Numbered from the stretch's first letter, positions 41,055 through 50,351 are shown. The stretch is 64,000 nt of DNA from Streptomyces sp. NRRL F-5123 (GCF_000721495.1 NZ_JOHY01000026.1:24775-88774); one strand, 5' to 3'. Program-made: numbers and translations. The notes: generated from the sequence alone by a model not told the origin.

Positions 41055-43094
41055 TCAGCCCGTCGCCGCCGCGTACGTCGACCAGATCGCCGCCGGGAAG
41101 GTGCTGCCGGTGTGCTCGTGCGGGCGGGAGCCCGTCGTGCCGGTCAGGGGTTCGGTCTGCTGGGTCTTCGGGTTGATGCGGAAGAGGGCGACGGCCGTGG
41201 ACGCGCCCGGGGTCCAGCCCGCGTACCAGGCGGAGGTGTTGTCGGGGGAGGTGCCCGCGAGGCCCCTGCGGGCCGCGCCGCGGTCGAGGGCGGTGGTGAC
41301 GCCGGCGGCGACCTGCGGGGTGAAGGGGTGGGTCACGACGGGGGTGCGGAGGGGGGCGAGGTCGCCGTCGCGGGTGACGCGGAGGACGGAGTACGGGTCG
41401 GTGTGCGTGCCGTGGGCGGCGAAGGTGGCGTACGCGCCCGCGACGCGGATCGGGCTCGGGGTGGCGGTGCCCAGGGAGAACTGCGGGACCTGCTCGGCGA
41501 AGCCGCTGTCGGGCAGCAGGCCCGCGTCGACGGAGGCGCGGCGGACGCGGTCGATCCCGACGTCCATGCCGAGCTGGACGACGGCGGTGTTGACGCCCTC
41601 GGCGACCGCCTTGCCCAGCGGGATCGTGCCCCACGAGCGGCCGCCGTCGTTCGCGACGCGGACGATCTTGCCGTCCCGGCTCCAGTACGGGCCCTCCGGG
41701 GTGCGGACGGCCACCTTGTCGTCGCCGTCGTAGAGGGTGCCGGGCGTGACGGGGGTGCGCGGGGCGTCGCGGGTGAGCTGGACGCCGTCGCGCAGGCCGG
41801 CCGCGTAGACGAAGGGGGCGTAGACCGTGCCGACGGGCACGATCGTGATGTTGGCGTCGTCGAAGCCCTGCTTGACGTAGTCGGGCCCGCCGTAGAGCGC
41901 GAGGATGCGGCCGTCGGGGGCGACGGACGCTGCGCCGACCCGTACGTCCCGGTCGGCGGCGCGGGCCGCCGGGTCCAGGGCCGCCAGCCGGCCCTGGACG
42001 GCGGTCGCGAGGGCGGTGACGCGGGGCTTCTCGAAGGTCGTCCAGATCTGGTAGCCGCCGCGGTCGAAGTCGGCGTCCGAGATGCCGCTGTGCGCGGAGA
42101 CGTACGCGCGGGCGGTGTCGACGAGGTAGCCGGTCTGCCCGCCGAGCCCGGCGGGGCGGGGCGGCGGCTGCGGCTCGGGGAAGACGGTGATGGCCCTGCG
42201 CGCCGCGGCCGACAGATGGCCGGTCTGCACCATCCGGTCCAGCACCCACGACCAGCGGTCCACCGCCCGCTTGTGGTTGGCGGGGCTCAGCGCCGGGTCG
42301 AACATGCCGGCGCCCTTGAGCACCGCGGCCAGCAGCGCGCTCTCGCTCACGGTCAGCTGCGAGACGTCCTTGCCGTAGTACGCCTTCGCCGCCCGCTGCA
42401 CCCCGTACGCGCCGCGCCCGAACCAACTGGTGTTGAGGTAGCCGTCGAGGATCTGGTCCTTGCTGAGCTTGCGGTCCAGCTTCACCGCGAGGAACATCTC
42501 GGTGAGCTTGCGGGAGAGCGTGCGGGACTGGCTGAGGTAGACGTTCTTGACGTACTGCTGGGTGATCGTCGAGCCGCCCTGCGCCTCGCCGCCGGTCGCC
42601 ATGGCCTTGACGGCGCGGGTGAGGCCGCGCAGCGAGATGCCGGAGTCGGTGTAGAAGGACGCGTTCTCCGCCGCGAGGACGGCCCCTTGAAGGGACTTGG
42701 GGATCCGGCTGAGCGGCATCGACTGCCGGTCGACCGGGCCGACACGGGCCATCTCCGTGCCGTCCGCCCAGTAGTAGACGTTGTCCTGCTGGGTGGCGAA
42801 GGCGTTGAGGTCGGCGGGGATCTGCGTGCGGGCGTAGCCGTAGCCGATGAGCCCGGCGAGCAGGGCCAGCGCCCAGCAGAAGGCCAGCAGCGTCTGCCGC
42901 GGCGAGGGCAGCCAGCGCCGCACCCCGCGGCGCCCGGGGCGCGGGTAGCGGGGGCGCAGCACGCGCAGGGCCGCACGCCACGCGCGGGGCCGGAGCACCG
43001 CACGCCACGCGCGGGGCCGGAGCGCGCGGCGGACGGCGGCCCACCGGACGCGGGAGACGCGCAGCCGCCGTACGACGCCGGTCACTTTCCGCAA
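41055..43094 (-). CDS. Class A penicillin-binding protein with intact GT51 and degenerate transpeptidase domain
   Basis: 679 residues. An Arg-rich cytosolic tail with a 9-residue duplication (LRPRAWRAV) is followed by one membrane helix at about 70-90. The GT51 glycosyltransferase (about 115-290) keeps the catalytic Glu in AAENASFYTDSG (about 143) and GGSTITQQYVKN, SRKLTEMFLA and GRGAYGVQ. In the transpeptidase domain the SxxK motif reads GTVYAPF (about 421), SxN reads EGVN (about 510) and KTG reads LAG (about 608). None keeps its catalytic residue, although surrounding sequence is conserved. It should polymerise glycan strands but not cross-link or bind beta-lactams covalently. Confidence 0.93.
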   Translation of the reverse strand: MRKVTGVVRRLRVSRVRWAAVRRALRPRAWRAVLRPRAWRAALRVLRPRYPRPGRRGVRRWLPSPRQTLLAFCWALALLAGLIGYGYARTQIPADLNAFATQQDNVYYWADGTEMARVGPVDRQSMPLSRIPKSLQGAVLAAENASFYTDSGISLRGLTRAVKAMATGGEAQGGSTITQQYVKNVYLSQSRTLSRKLTEMFLAVKLDRKLSKDQILDGYLNTSWFGRGAYGVQRAAKAYYGKDVSQLTVSESALLAAVLKGAGMFDPALSPANHKRAVDRWSWVLDRMVQTGHLSAAARRAITVFPEPQPPPRPAGLGGQTGYLVDTARAYVSAHSGISDADFDRGGYQIWTTFEKPRVTALATAVQGRLAALDPAARAADRDVRVGAASVAPDGRILALYGGPDYVKQGFDDANITIVPVGTVYAPFVYAAGLRDGVQLTRDAPRTPVTPGTLYDGDDKVAVRTPEGPYWSRDGKIVRVANDGGRSWGTIPLGKAVAEGVNTAVVQLGMDVGIDRVRRASVDAGLLPDSGFAEQVPQFSLGTATPSPIRVAGAYATFAAHGTHTDPYSVLRVTRDGDLAPLRTPVVTHPFTPQVAAGVTTALDRGAARRGLAGTSPDNTSAWYAGWTPGASTAVALFRINPKTQQTEPLTGTTGSRPHEHTGSTFPAAIWSTYAAATG
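42971..43023. repeat. In-frame 27-bp duplication in the PBP cytosolic tail
   Basis: CCGCACGCCACGCGCGGGGC and the following CGGAGC at 42971-42996 recur at 42998-43023. On the minus strand this repeats nine residues, LRPRAWRAV. Confidence 0.85.
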
Positions 43095-43340
43095 CGTTGC
43101 CGCCTCCCGTCCGATGACGCCGCGGAACGCCCGCGGCGGGCGTCACCGTAGGAAGCGCAACGGGACCGGACCGGGACCGGTTGGCGACAGGTGTGTAACA
43201 GCCGCAGGGGGCGGCGCGTTGCCCGCGCCGACGGCTCGGACGACCCCGCGGCCAGGTCAGCGCCCTTACGCTCAGGGCCCGTTGCCGTCCTGTGACGAAT
43301 CGGGCCAGGCGCGGTCATCTGGCCGCCGGACGGTGGCGGC

Positions 43341-44687
43341 ATGACTACCGCGAGGAAGCCCTTCCCGGCCCTGCGCCGGCTCGCCCGGCGGGCCGGGGTG
43401 CGGGGCCGGCGCCGTACCGCCGCCGTGTGCGGCCTGCTGTGCACAGGGCTGCTCGGCACCGCCGGAGCCGTCACCGTGGCCGTCACGCACGGCGGTTCGG
43501 ACGGCAGCGGCCCCGTACGCACGTCGCGGGCCGACGCCGTGCTGCCCGCGCACCCGCACTCGCCCTCGCCCCCGGCGAAGGCGCCGAGCAGCAGCCCGCC
43601 CGCATGGGACGGCAAGACCCGGGTGATCGGGGACGGTTCGACGTCCGACACCGGGCCGCAGCCGCACCAGCTCGTCCCGCGCAAGCTCGAACCGGGTGAG
43701 AAACCACCGCAGTTCGTGGTCTTCTCGTGGGACGGCGCGCTGGAGAACGACGACCACCTCTTCTCCCGCTTCCGCAAGGTCGCCGAGCAGAACGGCGCCC
43801 ACATGACGTTCTTCCTCAGCGGCATCTACACCGTCCCCAAGGACAAGCGCAGCCTCTACCGGCCGCCCCGGCACGGACGCGGCGACTCCGCGATCGACTT
43901 CCCCACCGACGAGCACATCCGCTGGACGCTGGAGCAGCTGCGGCTCGCCTGGCAGGACGGCGACGAGATCGGCACGCACTTCAACGGCCACTTCTGCGCC
44001 CCCGACCCGGGCGGCGGCGGCACGTGGAGCACCGCCGACTGGCAGAGCGAGATCGCGCAGGCGTACTCCTTCGTGGAGCACTGGAAGACCGACACCGGCT
44101 TCACCGACATCCCGCCGCTGCCCTTCGACTACAGCAAGGAGCTGGCGGGCGGCCGCGCCCCCTGCCTGGAGGGCCAGCAGAACCTGCTGCCCGCCGAGAA
44201 GGCGAACGGATGGCGCTACGACGCCAGTTCGCCCGGCGACTTCCAGATGTGGCCGGCGAAGAAGGACGGGGTGTGGGACTTCCCGCTGCAGCTCATGCCC
44301 TACCCGGGCAGCGAGAACCAGATCCTCGCGATGGACTTCAACTTCCTCTACAACCAGTCCGGCGGCGACGTCACGCAAGGCGACCCGGCCCGGTTCCCCA
44401 CGTGGGAGAAGGAGTCCCGGCAGGCGTACCTCAACGGCTTCGAGCGCGTCTACAACGGCAGCCGCGCCCCGCTCTTCATCGGCAACCACTTCGAGACGTG
44501 GAACGGCGGCATCTACATGCAGGCCGTCGAGGACGTCGCCAAGGACGTGTGCCACCGCAAGGACGTGCAGTGCGTGTCCTTCAAGGAGCTGAGCGACTGG
44601 CTCGACGTCCAGGACCCGGCGGTCCTGGCCAAGCTGCGCACGCTGGACCCGGCGGAGTCGCCGGACTGGCCGACGTTCCTGAAGTGA
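43341..44687 (+). CDS. Exported NodB-fold polysaccharide deacetylase-like protein
   Basis: 448 residues. A basic N-terminus and hydrophobic segment (TAAVCGLLCTGLLGTAGAV) act as signal or anchor, then a Pro/Ser-rich stretch. From about 125 the fold starts FVVFSWDGALENDDHLFSRF, where the usual TFDDG is SWDGA (one Asp kept). GAHMTFFLSGIY and the metal motif GTHFNGHFC (His-x3-His, about 213-217) follow. The C-terminal third (FIGNHFETWNGG, then VQCVSFKELSDWLD) is typical of a Streptomyces secreted family. Probably wall or capsule polysaccharide deacetylation; substrate unproven. Divergent from the PBP gene. Confidence 0.8.
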   Translation: MTTARKPFPALRRLARRAGVRGRRRTAAVCGLLCTGLLGTAGAVTVAVTHGGSDGSGPVRTSRADAVLPAHPHSPSPPAKAPSSSPPAWDGKTRVIGDGSTSDTGPQPHQLVPRKLEPGEKPPQFVVFSWDGALENDDHLFSRFRKVAEQNGAHMTFFLSGIYTVPKDKRSLYRPPRHGRGDSAIDFPTDEHIRWTLEQLRLAWQDGDEIGTHFNGHFCAPDPGGGGTWSTADWQSEIAQAYSFVEHWKTDTGFTDIPPLPFDYSKELAGGRAPCLEGQQNLLPAEKANGWRYDASSPGDFQMWPAKKDGVWDFPLQLMPYPGSENQILAMDFNFLYNQSGGDVTQGDPARFPTWEKESRQAYLNGFERVYNGSRAPLFIGNHFETWNGGIYMQAVEDVAKDVCHRKDVQCVSFKELSDWLDVQDPAVLAKLRTLDPAESPDWPTFLK

Positions 44688-44694
44688 GACCCGG

Positions 44695-44763
44695 CCCGGA
44701 CGGCACGCCCGGACGGCACGCCGTGTGACCCGGATTATGTGATCGTCCCGTAACAAAAAAGGA
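44695..44763. promoter_or_regulatory. Short GC repeat and A-rich leader of the response-regulator operon
   Basis: CCCGGACGGCACG is repeated in tandem at about 44696-44721, then GTAACAAAAAAGG at about 44751-44763 gives one of the few A-runs in the window, about 35 bp before the ATG. This is the probable promoter region of the two-component operon. Confidence 0.4.
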
Positions 44764-44795
44764 TGCCGGGGCCAGAGGTCCGGATACTGAGGGGC

Positions 44796-45524
44796 ATGGC
44801 ACGACTGCTGGTGATCGAGGACGACCGCGCGGTCCGCGAGGGGCTCCTGCTCGCGCTGCGCCGGCAGGGGCACGACGTCGCCGCGGTCCCGAGCGGCGAG
44901 GAGGGGCTCGCACACCTGCGGGCCCAGCGCCCGGACGTGGTCGTGCTCGACCTGATGCTGCCCGGAATGCCCGGTCTCGAGGTCTGCCGGCGGATCCGTG
45001 CCGCCGACGACCAGGTGCCGATCATCATGGCCACCGCACGCGGCGACGACATCGACATCGTCGTGGGCCTGGAGGCGGGCGCCGACGACTACGTGGTCAA
45101 GCCGGTGCAGGCGCGGGTGCTGGACGCGCGGATCCGCGCGGTGCTGCGCCGCGTCGCCGGCGCGGGCGCGGGACCGGGCGGCGCCGGGCAGGTGCCGCGC
45201 CCCGAACGCCACGGCGACCTCACGATCGACCGCGCCGCCCTCGCCGTCTCCCGGCACGGCGTGCCCGTCCCGCTCGCGCCCTCGGAGCTGCGCCTGCTGC
45301 TCGTGCTGTCCGCCTCCCCCGGCCAGGTCTTCAGCCGCCAGCAGCTGCTCGAAGCGGTGTGGGAGCACAGCTACCACGGCGACGCCCGGCTGGTGGACGC
45401 GTGCGTGAAGCGGCTGCGCACCAAGCTGGACGAGCCCGCGGAGGAGCGCTGCATCCAGACCGTGCGCGGCTTCGGCTACCAATTCCGCCGCTTCTCCGCC
45501 ACGGCCCGGCAGGCACCACGGTGA
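44796..45524 (+). CDS. OmpR-family response regulator, AfsQ1-like
   Basis: 242 residues. The receiver domain has acidic pair IEDD, phosphorylation Asp in VVVLDLMLPG (about 51) and Lys in DYVVKPVQARVL. The winged-helix output domain has PSELRLLLVLSASPGQVFSR and VDACVKRLRTKLDE. The string DDIDIVVGLEAGADDYVVKP closely resembles AfsQ1 of Streptomyces, which responds to nitrogen/glutamate and cell-envelope state. Start ATG 44796 after GAGGGG. Its stop overlaps the kinase start (GTGA), and gene order RR-HK-lipoprotein matches the afsQ locus. Orthology is inferred, not shown. Confidence 0.9.
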   Translation: MARLLVIEDDRAVREGLLLALRRQGHDVAAVPSGEEGLAHLRAQRPDVVVLDLMLPGMPGLEVCRRIRAADDQVPIIMATARGDDIDIVVGLEAGADDYVVKPVQARVLDARIRAVLRRVAGAGAGPGGAGQVPRPERHGDLTIDRAALAVSRHGVPVPLAPSELRLLLVLSASPGQVFSRQQLLEAVWEHSYHGDARLVDACVKRLRTKLDEPAEERCIQTVRGFGYQFRRFSATARQAPR

Positions 45525-47074
45525 CGGAAGCTCCCCGTACGGGGCCGGACCCGGCGCGCGCCGCGGTGACGGAGCCGCCCCGCAGCGAACCACCCCGCAA
45601 GGGGCCGCGGCGCGGCGGGCTGCTGCGCGGGGGCCTGCGGGTGCGGCTGCTGGTCGCCTTCGCGCTGGTCGCCGTGGTCGCCACGCTCACGACCGGCGGG
45701 CTCGCCTTCCGCGCCGCCCGCATCGGCCTGCTTCAGCAGGGCCAGGACACCGTCATCACGCAGTTCCGCGACGACGTCGACAGCCTCGCCTCCTCCCTCG
45801 ACTTCCCGCCCGACCAGAATGAGCTGGACGCCTTCGCGGCGAACCTCGCGCACGCCCAGCGCACCGTCAACTGGCGCGTCATGGCCACCTACGGCGACCT
45901 CAGCGCGACCTCCGAGTCCGGCGACCCCTTCCCCGAACTCACCCCGGAGGTACGGGAGTCCGTCCGGACGAAGGCCGCCACCGTCTTCCAGCGGGTCGCC
46001 ACCGACCACGGGCCCGCGCTCGTCGTCGGCCTCCCCGTCGACTTCGCCTCCCCCGGCCCGCCCGGCACCGGCCGCCATCCCTCCGGCGTCGCCGTCTTCC
46101 TCACCGTCTCCCAGGTCGACGAGCAGGGCTACGTGGACGCGCTCGTCTCCGCCGTCGAACGCGCCACCGTGCCCGCGCTGCTCGTCGCCGTCCTGCTCGC
46201 GCTGCTCGCCGCCCGCGGGGTGCTGCGGCCGGTCCGGGAGCTGCGGCGCGCCACCCGGCGGATCGCCGAAGGGCACCTGGAGACCCGGCTCGCCGTGCAC
46301 GGCTCCGACGAACTCGCCGACCTCTCCCACACGTTCAACGACACCGCGGCCGCGCTGGAGGCCTCCGTCGCGGAGCTGCGCCGGATGGAGGGCCGCGCCC
46401 GCCGCTTCGCCGCCGACGTCTCGCACGAGCTGCGCACCCCGCTCGCCGCGATGGCCGCCGTCACCGACGTCCTCGACGAGGACGCGTCCCGCCTCGACGG
46501 CGACACCGCGACCGCCGTCCGGCTCATCAGCGAGGAGACCGTCAAGCTCGTACGGCTCGTGGACGACCTCATGGAGATCTCGCGCTTCGACGCCGGGGCC
46601 GCCGACCTGCACCTCGACGAGGTCGACCTCGCCGAGTCCGTACGCCGCACGCTCGCCACCCGCGGCTGGCAGGACTCCGTCACGACCGACCTCCCGCCGC
46701 CCGACACCGCCCGCGGGCGGGTGGACCCGCGGCGGCTGGACGTCATCGTCGCCAACCTCGCCGGCAACGCGCTGCGGCACGGCGCGCCGCCCGTCACGCT
46801 CACCATGACCGTCCGCGCGCTGCCCGGCGGCGACCACGAGGCCGTCATCGAGGTCGGCGACCACGGGCCCGGCATCCCGGCGGACGTGCTGCCGCACGTC
46901 TTCGACCGCTTCTACAAGTCCGACACCTCGCGGACCCGAACGGAGGGCAGCGGCTTGGGCCTGTCCATCACCGCGGAGAACGTCCACCTGCACGGCGGCA
47001 CCATCACCGCGGCGGACCGCCCGGGCGCGGGCGCGACCTTCACGGTGACGCTGCCGCTGCGCCGCGACTCGTGA
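45521..47074 (+). CDS. Sensor histidine kinase, AfsQ2-like
   Basis: 517 residues. A basic Pro-rich cytosolic tail leads to TM1 (LVAFALVAVVATLTTGGLAF, about 42-62), then an extracytoplasmic sensor of about 150 residues and TM2 (ATVPALLVAVLLALLAARG, about 220). HAMP (LRRATRRIAEGHLETRL), the phosphorylated His in DVSHELRTPLA (about 302), N-box NLAGNALRHG, and DHGPGIP and GSGLGLSI complete the kinase. Translationally coupled to the regulator upstream and the lipoprotein downstream. Confidence 0.93.
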   Translation: MTEAPRTGPDPARAAVTEPPRSEPPRKGPRRGGLLRGGLRVRLLVAFALVAVVATLTTGGLAFRAARIGLLQQGQDTVITQFRDDVDSLASSLDFPPDQNELDAFAANLAHAQRTVNWRVMATYGDLSATSESGDPFPELTPEVRESVRTKAATVFQRVATDHGPALVVGLPVDFASPGPPGTGRHPSGVAVFLTVSQVDEQGYVDALVSAVERATVPALLVAVLLALLAARGVLRPVRELRRATRRIAEGHLETRLAVHGSDELADLSHTFNDTAAALEASVAELRRMEGRARRFAADVSHELRTPLAAMAAVTDVLDEDASRLDGDTATAVRLISEETVKLVRLVDDLMEISRFDAGAADLHLDEVDLAESVRRTLATRGWQDSVTTDLPPPDTARGRVDPRRLDVIVANLAGNALRHGAPPVTLTMTVRALPGGDHEAVIEVGDHGPGIPADVLPHVFDRFYKSDTSRTRTEGSGLGLSITAENVHLHGGTITAADRPGAGATFTVTLPLRRDS

Positions 47075-47652
47075 GCGGCGCCTTCCGCCGCGGGGGGCGG
47101 GCCCTCGCGGTGCCGGCCGTCCTCGGCGTCCTCGCCGGGCTCACGGGGCTCACCGGGTGCGGCATCCCCACCACCGGCGTGGTGGAGGCGGGGGAGGCGG
47201 GCAGCGGGATCCACCCGGCGACCACGCTGTACTTCGTGCGCACGGACGACGGCTCTCTCGCCACCGTCCGGCGCCGGGAGAACGTGCCGATGGGGGCGGA
47301 GGGGGCGCTGAGCATGCTCTTCAAGGGGCTCGACCCCATGGAGGGCAGGCTTCTGGGCCTGACGACGCTGCTGTACCCGGCCCCCGGGTCGGTCCGCCTC
47401 GACCGCACGGAGGACACCCTCACGGTCGACCTCGGCCCGGACGCCGGCCACATCCCCCCGGCCGCCGTCGACCAGATCGTCTGCACGGCCACCACGGCGG
47501 AAACCCTCCTCTCGCCGGGCGCGACCCCGTTCACCGTCGAGGTCACCGCCGCGGGCCGCCCGCAGCACGGCGCCCTCCCCGGCCCGGCCGCCTGCCCCAC
47601 TGTGGCCTCGGCGACGCCGGTCGCGACGTACCCGAAGGCACAGAACCCCTGA
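47071..47652 (+). CDS. GerMN-domain lipoprotein, third gene of the two-component operon
   Basis: 193 residues. A lipobox (GLTGLTGCG, Cys about 30) anchors it outside the membrane. The mature part (TTLYFVRTDDGSLATVRR, then VRLDRTEDTLTVDLGP) is a GerMN domain, seen in MtrB-associated LpqB and in AfsQ3-type lipoproteins beside kinases. It probably modulates the kinase sensor. GTG overlaps the kinase stop (GTGA). It ends 3 bp from the convergent flavoprotein gene. Confidence 0.88.
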   Translation: MSGAFRRGGRALAVPAVLGVLAGLTGLTGCGIPTTGVVEAGEAGSGIHPATTLYFVRTDDGSLATVRRRENVPMGAEGALSMLFKGLDPMEGRLLGLTTLLYPAPGSVRLDRTEDTLTVDLGPDAGHIPPAAVDQIVCTATTAETLLSPGATPFTVEVTAAGRPQHGALPGPAACPTVASATPVATYPKAQNP

Positions 47653-47655
47653 CCG

Positions 47656-49068
47656 TCAGCGCGGCCGGGCGTCCTTGCCCGTGAAGAGCGGGATCATCCG
47701 GTCGCGTTCGGAGGCCGTGAAGGGCGGGTCCTCCAGAGGCGCGGGGCGGAAGGGACTGAGGACCGTCGCCAGCACGTCCGGGCGCAGGGCGGCGGCCTGG
47801 GGCGCGGACAGGCTCATGACGTCGAGGAAGGCGCGGCTCACCCCGCGGCGGCGGGTCGCGGTGTGCATCAGCCGGTCGGAATAGCGGGTCATCACCGCGC
47901 CGAGCGGCCCCGGGGCGCGGCCCTCCGCCTCCGGGTAGCGCAGGTCCTGGCCCGCGGCCAGCGCCCATGCCGCGTCCGCCGCCCGCGCCGCCCCGCGCTG
48001 CACCCGGCGGGCCAGGCCGGGGCCCGGGCGGCGGGCGATCTCGTCGCGCAGGACCAGCGCGTGCCGGGCGGCGACCGACATCCCGTGCCCGTAGAGCGGG
48101 TTGTACGTCGCGAGCGCGTCGCCCAGGACGACCAGGCCCTCCGGCCACACCCGCATCCGCTCGTAGCGGCGCCGCTGGTTGACGGTGCTGTGCGAGACCG
48201 TCACATCGCTCAGCGGGGTGACCCGCGAGACGAGGTCGGCGATCACCGGATGGCGCAGGCCCCGTGCGAACGCCTCGAACGCGTCCGGGTCCGCGGTCGG
48301 CTGCGCGCCGCGGGTGCCGGACAGCGTCACGAGCCAGCGGCCGTCCTCGACCGGCAGGATCGTGCCGTTGACGCCGGGCACCGGCTGCCGCGGGTCGGCC
48401 TGGATGTTCACCGCCGGGAAGGACTCCGTGCCGGGCGGCGCCCGGAAGTAGCGGCTGGCGTAACCGAGGCCGGAGTCGACGAGGTCGGTACGCACCGGGG
48501 GCAGGCCGAGCCGGTCCAGCCAGCGCGGCATCGAGGAGCCGCGGCCGCTCGCGTCCACGACGAGGTCGGCCTCCAGCGTCTCGTCGCGCCGCCCGTCCCG
48601 CACCAGCACGCCGGTGACGGCGGTCGCGGTGCCGCGCAGGCCCAGGACCGAACGGCCCGGCAGCGTCCGCACCCCGGGCAGCCGGGTGACCCGCTCGCGT
48701 ACCGCCCAGTCCAGCAGGTCGCGCGTCGCCGAGAGGAAGAACTGCTGCTCGGGGAAGCGGGTGAGCCAGCCGCCGGACGTCAGGACGACGAGGTCGGACG
48801 GGACGGCGATACGGCGGCCGCCCGCCGTGAGCAGGGCTTCCGTCGCGCCGGGCACCAGCGTTTCGAGGGCGCGGGCGCCGCCGGACCACAGCAGGTGGGC
48901 GTGCCGCGCCTGCGGGACGCCCTGGCGGGGGAGGGGGCCGTGCGGAAGCTCGTACCTCTCGACGACCGTGACGTTCGTCGTCTCGGCGAGCGCCGCCGCG
49001 GCGAGCATGCCCATGAGGCTGCCGCCGATCACCACCGCCCGGCCCGTCCGCCGGCCAACCCCCGCCAT
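47656..49068 (-). CDS. FAD-dependent oxidoreductase/monooxygenase
   Basis: 470 residues. RAVVIGGSLMGMLAAAAL is the FAD-binding start (a GGSLMG variant), ADLVVDASGRGS is the NAD/FAD motif, and GDALATYNPLYGHGMSVAA is the closing FAD motif of the para-hydroxybenzoate hydroxylase group. It would hydroxylate or epoxidise a small substrate with NAD(P)H and oxygen. AAGGAG lies before ATG 49068. No biosynthetic partners adjoin, so the substrate is open. Confidence 0.9.
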   Translation of the reverse strand: MAGVGRRTGRAVVIGGSLMGMLAAAALAETTNVTVVERYELPHGPLPRQGVPQARHAHLLWSGGARALETLVPGATEALLTAGGRRIAVPSDLVVLTSGGWLTRFPEQQFFLSATRDLLDWAVRERVTRLPGVRTLPGRSVLGLRGTATAVTGVLVRDGRRDETLEADLVVDASGRGSSMPRWLDRLGLPPVRTDLVDSGLGYASRYFRAPPGTESFPAVNIQADPRQPVPGVNGTILPVEDGRWLVTLSGTRGAQPTADPDAFEAFARGLRHPVIADLVSRVTPLSDVTVSHSTVNQRRRYERMRVWPEGLVVLGDALATYNPLYGHGMSVAARHALVLRDEIARRPGPGLARRVQRGAARAADAAWALAAGQDLRYPEAEGRAPGPLGAVMTRYSDRLMHTATRRRGVSRAFLDVMSLSAPQAAALRPDVLATVLSPFRPAPLEDPPFTASERDRMIPLFTGKDARPR

Positions 49069-49461
49069 GAGCTCTCCTTCGTCCCGCTCCCCGCAACCTG
49101 CCCCGCGAGCCACTCCCGCCAACCCTCGGGGCTGCCCCATTCTGCCGTCGCGGGACCGTCCGCACATCGTGGCTGGTCGCGCAGTTCCCCGCGCCCCCGA
49201 TGGTTGCCCCTCTGCGCGCAGGGTGAGCGTTCTCAGGGGCGCGTGGGGGTACCTCCCGGGCGAAGCCTGGGGGAGAACTGCGCGACCAGCCCCCACCGGC
49301 GGAAGATCGCGATGCCCACCGCAAGGGGCACCCCGGAGCGAACCCCTCCCCCCGAAGGGGGGACTCGCGGTCCCAGGAAGCGGAGGGCTCTGGGTGCCGC
49401 GCCCGGCGGGAGGGATCGTGGAGGGGCAGAACCCCCACCGCAGCGAAAGGCGGCACGCGAA
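49069..49461. other. Intergenic region holding a dispersed palindromic element
   Basis: About 390 bases with no gene; almost all of it is made of nested inverted repeats (see next entry). Confidence 0.6.
49171..49291. repeat. Dispersed Streptomyces-type intergenic palindrome, copy 1
   Basis: Arms GGCTGGTCGCGCAGTTC (49171-49187) and GAACTGCGCGACCAGCC (49275-49291) are perfectly complementary across 87 bp. Between them GGGGTACCTCCC and a GCCTGGGGGAG hairpin appear. CGCGCAGTTCCCCGCGCCCC recurs near 63848-63872. This sort of element is very common between genes in Streptomyces and is thought to be non-coding. Confidence 0.85.
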
Positions 49462-50319
49462 ATGACGAGCACCCCCGGAGGGACGTTCACGCCCGCGCCC
49501 GGTCTGGTCCTCAACCGGATGGGATACGGCGCGATGCAGCTCGCGGGGCCCGGCGTGTTCGGGCCGCCGAAGGACCGCCCGGAGGCCGTCCGCGTGCTGC
49601 GGACGGCGGTCGAACTGGGCGTCAACCACATCGACACCAGCGACTTCTACGGCCCGCACGTCACCAACGAGATCATCCGCGAGGCCCTGCACCCGTACCC
49701 CGAGGACCTGGTCCTGGTCACGAAGGTCGGCGCCCGGCGCGACGACCGGGGCGCGTGGCTGCCCGCGCTCTCCCCGGAGAGCCTGCGCTCGCAGGTCGAG
49801 GACAACCTGCGCAACCTCGCCGTCGAGGCGCTGGACGTCGTGAACCTGCGGGTCGGCGACGTCGAGGGCCCCTCGCAGGGTTCGATCGCCGAGGGCTTCG
49901 GCGTCCTCGCCGAGCTGCGTGAGCAGGGCAAGATCAAGCACCTGGGCCTGAGCAACATCAACGACGCGCAGCTCACCGAGGCGCAGGCCATCGCGCCGGT
50001 CGTGACGGTGCAGAACCTCTACAACATCGCCCACCGCGTCGACGACGCCCTGGTCGACCGGGCCGCGAAGGAGAGCATCGCCTTCGCCGCCTTCTTCCCG
50101 CTCGGCGGCTTCTCGCCGCTCCAGTCGGCGACGCTGGAGGCCGTGGCCGCGCGGGTCGGCGCGACCCCGCAGCAGACCGCGCTGGCCTGGCTGCTGCAGC
50201 GCTCCCCGGCGATGGTGCTCATCCCGGGCACCTCCACGGTGGCGCACCTGCGGGAGAACATCGCGGCGGCGGACCTGGAGCTGCCCGCGGACGCGGTGGC
50301 CGAACTGAACGCCGCCTGA
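49462..50319 (+). CDS. Aldo/keto reductase
   Basis: 285 residues, TIM-barrel AKR. VNHIDTSDFYGPHVTNEI carries Asp and Tyr of the tetrad, LVLVTKVGARRDD the Lys, and IPGTSTVAHLREN binds NADPH. The usual His position reads VNLRVGD, so the fourth tetrad residue differs, as in several actinobacterial AKRs. ATG at 49462 is about 12 nt after GAAAGG. A terminator follows. Confidence 0.9.
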   Translation: MTSTPGGTFTPAPGLVLNRMGYGAMQLAGPGVFGPPKDRPEAVRVLRTAVELGVNHIDTSDFYGPHVTNEIIREALHPYPEDLVLVTKVGARRDDRGAWLPALSPESLRSQVEDNLRNLAVEALDVVNLRVGDVEGPSQGSIAEGFGVLAELREQGKIKHLGLSNINDAQLTEAQAIAPVVTVQNLYNIAHRVDDALVDRAAKESIAFAAFFPLGGFSPLQSATLEAVAARVGATPQQTALAWLLQRSPAMVLIPGTSTVAHLRENIAAADLELPADAVAELNAA

Positions 50320-50351
50320 CGCAGCGTCCTACGGGGGGACGGCGGAGGTAC

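Noticed and set aside
43341..44687. Idea that the deacetylase-like protein is a dead enzyme because TFDDG is replaced by SWDGA
   Set aside because: The His-x3-His metal motif and one Asp remain, and the variant appears to be a family feature, so loss of activity cannot be claimed.
49171..49291. Inverted repeat taken as an insertion-sequence end
   Set aside because: No transposase frame lies between or beside the arms and no target duplication is visible.
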